Shown: piece by piece, positions 5,262 through 5,613 of the stretch
Layout of the letters: every line of letters begins with the position of its first letter
Numbering within the stretch: position 1 is the stretch's first letter
DNA from: Oscillospiraceae bacterium
GTDB taxonomy: Bacteria > Bacillota > Clostridia > Oscillospirales > Oscillospiraceae
NCBI GenBank assembly: GCA_016296565.1
Contig: JAEDJB010000117.1
Location: 1-5,613 of the forward strand
Length of the DNA stretch: 5,613 bases
Direction: 5' to 3'
The notes under the pieces: generated by a model
What the model was told of the DNA's origin: nothing
What the model saw: the letters and a program-made list of their open reading frames with translations, nothing else
Database searches by the model: none
Program-made: the position numbers and the translations under genes

Positions 5262-5267
5262 GTGTTT

Positions 5268-5295
5268 ATTATACCATACCCCAATCCCCTGTCAA
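5268..5295 (-). promoter_or_regulatory. Antisense promoter, copy 1
   Basis: Perfect -35 TTGACA (5295-5290), 16-bp spacer, perfect -10 TATAAT (5273-5268) with TGn extension. It is closer to consensus than the sense promoter, as expected if the antisense RNA is in excess. The -35 box is embedded in the stem of the sense terminator. Confidence 0.88.
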
Positions 5296-5314
5296 GGTTT
5301 TGGCAGGGCTTTTT
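5287..5314 (+). terminator. Intrinsic terminator of the sense RNA, copy 1
   Basis: CCCTGTCAA pairs with TTGGCAGGG (9 bp, one U-G wobble at 5292/5303) around a GGTT loop, followed by C and TTTTT. It implies a sense transcript of about 260 nt for a 63-nt ORF. The wobble would be an A-C mismatch on the other strand, which also lacks a T-run. Confidence 0.85.
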
Positions 5315-5315
5315 G

Positions 5316-5344
5316 TTGACAGCTTTCGACGGCAATGGTAAAAT
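5316..5344 (+). promoter_or_regulatory. Sense promoter, copy 2
   Basis: TTGACA, 17-bp spacer ending in TGG, TAAAAT. The -10 is nearer consensus than in copy 1, and the spacer differs at 5 of 17 positions, so the two copies may differ in strength. Confidence 0.85.
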
Positions 5345-5384
5345 CACTCTGCACACGGGTGCTGCTGCAACGGCAGGCGGTTTC

Positions 5385-5413
5385 GGCCACATCCTCCGAA
5401 AGGAGGTGAGGCC
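5385..5413 (+). promoter_or_regulatory. Ribosome-site-sequestering hairpin, copy 2
   Basis: Identical in sequence and placement to the copy 1 hairpin, directly before the second small ORF. Confidence 0.75.
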
Positions 5414-5476
5414 ATGCCTATTACCATTACGATTCATATCGGTAACTATACCGTAACGATTCGTATAAAAAGGTGA
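5414..5476 (+). CDS. 20-residue cationic beta-type peptide (candidate type I toxin), copy 2
   Basis: Identical at the nucleotide level to the copy 1 ORF, with the same ribosome site (AAAGGAGGTG at 5399-5408) 298 bp downstream. Because the two are identical, they give no synonymous/nonsynonymous test of coding. Translation is supported by the ribosome site, the periodic residue pattern and the placement within the transcript. Confidence 0.7.
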   Translation: MPITITIHIGNYTVTIRIKR

Positions 5477-5504
5477 AACCGCCACTCGGCAAAGTGACGG
5501 TTTC
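5467..5504 (-). terminator. Intrinsic terminator of the antisense RNA, copy 2
   Basis: Identical to the copy 1 stem and T-run. On the plus strand this copy is followed by TTAAATAACTTTTT, so some sense termination here is more conceivable than in copy 1. Confidence 0.78.
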
Positions 5505-5559
5505 TTAAATAACTTTTTAGAAACAACACCGGGCTGAAACCGCTTGCCGCAGTGCCCGT
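5467..5559 (-). ncRNA. Candidate antisense (antitoxin) RNA, copy 2
   Basis: Same arrangement as the copy 1 antisense RNA, but with a different 23-nt central segment (complement of 5506-5528), which might limit pairing to its own sense RNA. Confidence 0.65.
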
Positions 5560-5565
5560 GTGCTT

Positions 5566-5593
5566 ATTATACCATACCCCGACCCCCTGTCAA
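5566..5593 (-). promoter_or_regulatory. Antisense promoter, copy 2
   Basis: Same perfect -35 and extended -10 boxes with a 16-bp spacer; two spacer bases differ from copy 1. Confidence 0.88.
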
Positions 5594-5612
5594 GCCGTTG
5601 GCAGGGCTTTTT
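5585..5612 (+). terminator. Intrinsic terminator of the sense RNA, copy 2
   Basis: Same stem and T-run as copy 1, but the tetraloop is GCCG instead of GGTT. Conserved arms with a changed loop support a functional hairpin. Confidence 0.85.
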
Positions 5613-5613
5613 G

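Larger units (their letters stand above)
5054..5264 (+). ncRNA. Long-range 5'-3' helix in the sense transcript, copy 1
   Basis: 5054-5067 pairs with 5251-5264 (14 bp) and 5074-5090 pairs with 5234-5250 (17 bp); a single 6-nt bulge (TGCAAC, 5068-5073) interrupts 31 bp. Four pairs are G-U wobbles in the rightward RNA (5062/5256, 5063/5255, 5078/5246, 5087/5237) and would be A-C mismatches in RNA from the other strand, which marks the rightward transcript as the folded molecule. The helix closes the mRNA from its first nucleotides to its 3' UTR, and its inner 4 bp compete with the base of the ribosome-site hairpin. Confidence 0.75.
5018..5315 (+). repeat. 298-bp tandem unit, copy 1 (type I toxin-antitoxin-like)
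   Basis: Runs from the TTGACA of the rightward promoter to the base before the next TTGACA. In order: sense promoter, leader with a ribosome-site hairpin, 20-codon ORF, antisense terminator hairpin, variable 23-nt segment, antisense start and promoter, and sense terminator. It aligns to copy 2 without a gap. Bases 5051-5207 are identical to 5349-5505 (157 bp). Differences cluster in the promoter spacer and start region (5025-5050), in 5208-5230, and in a few bases after 5264 including the terminator loop. Confidence 0.95.
5352..5562 (+). ncRNA. Long-range 5'-3' helix in the sense transcript, copy 2
   Basis: Same 31 bp as copy 1. One step further out, the G5053-T5265 wobble of copy 1 becomes a Watson-Crick G5351-C5563 pair, a change that keeps pairing. 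Confidence 0.75.
5316..5613 (+). repeat. 298-bp tandem unit, copy 2
   Basis: Direct repeat of the preceding unit with an exact 298-bp period, ending at the last base of the window. Every promoter, hairpin and terminator of copy 1 is kept; sequence changes fall in spacers and loops. Confidence 0.95.

Noticed and set aside
5213..5485. 90-codon minus-strand ORF in the second repeat unit
   Set aside because: Same GTG in the hairpin, no ribosome site. It crosses a promoter, a terminator and the variable segment, after which the sequence has no relation to the first copy's ORF.
5018..5613. CRISPR array or transposon ends
   Set aside because: The repeat period is 298 bp with only two copies and no short repeat-spacer pattern. 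No transposase, target-site duplication or terminal transposon motif is seen; the inverted repeats are explained by RNA structure.

Overview
The window looks like chromosomal DNA from a GC-rich Clostridia bacterium, most likely an Oscillospiraceae/Ruminococcaceae-type anaerobe. The assignment rests on four things: strong GGAGG ribosome sites, sigma-A promoters with TGn-extended -10 boxes, a two-gene minimal SUF iron-sulfur system (short SufB plus SufC), and a UPF0371 (DUF1846) gene beside asnA. The family-level placement is inference. No rRNA, tRNA, transposase or CRISPR array was seen.

Left half (1-2161, leftward): one operon runs from a good promoter at 2161-2133 through sufC (2057-1305), a short sufB/sufD-type scaffold gene (1302-379) and a PaaI-like hotdog thioesterase (395-1, cut by the window edge). 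The genes are tightly packed: a 2-nt gap between the first two and a 17-nt overlap between the last two, each with a strong ribosome site inside the preceding gene. SufC is the ATPase and the SufB-like protein the scaffold on which Fe-S clusters are built; the thioesterase is probably just co-expressed.

Middle (2162-5013, rightward): a divergent promoter (2266-2293) drives a UPF0371/DUF1846 gene (2364-3851) of unknown function. It is followed, after 92 bp holding a perfect 14-bp hairpin, by asnA (3944-4957), the ammonia-dependent asparagine synthetase. A 16-bp terminator hairpin closes this unit.

Right end (5018-5613): two head-to-tail copies of a 298-bp unit, the second ending exactly at the window edge, so more copies may follow. 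This is the most interesting part. Each unit has a rightward promoter, a leader whose hairpin buries a perfect Shine-Dalgarno, a 20-codon ORF for an alternating Ile/Thr cationic peptide, and an intrinsic terminator. A strong promoter on the opposite strand should make an antisense RNA of about 90 nt that overlaps the end of the ORF and its 3' UTR and ends at its own hairpin plus T-run. The 5' end of the sense RNA can also pair with its own 3' UTR over 31 bp. This is the layout of a type I toxin-antitoxin module (as in txpA/RatA or bsrG/SR4), but the peptide does not look like those toxins. The copies are identical over 157 bp containing the ORF and hairpins. They differ almost completely over a same-length 23-nt segment inside the sense/antisense overlap, which could give each antisense RNA specificity for its own partner.
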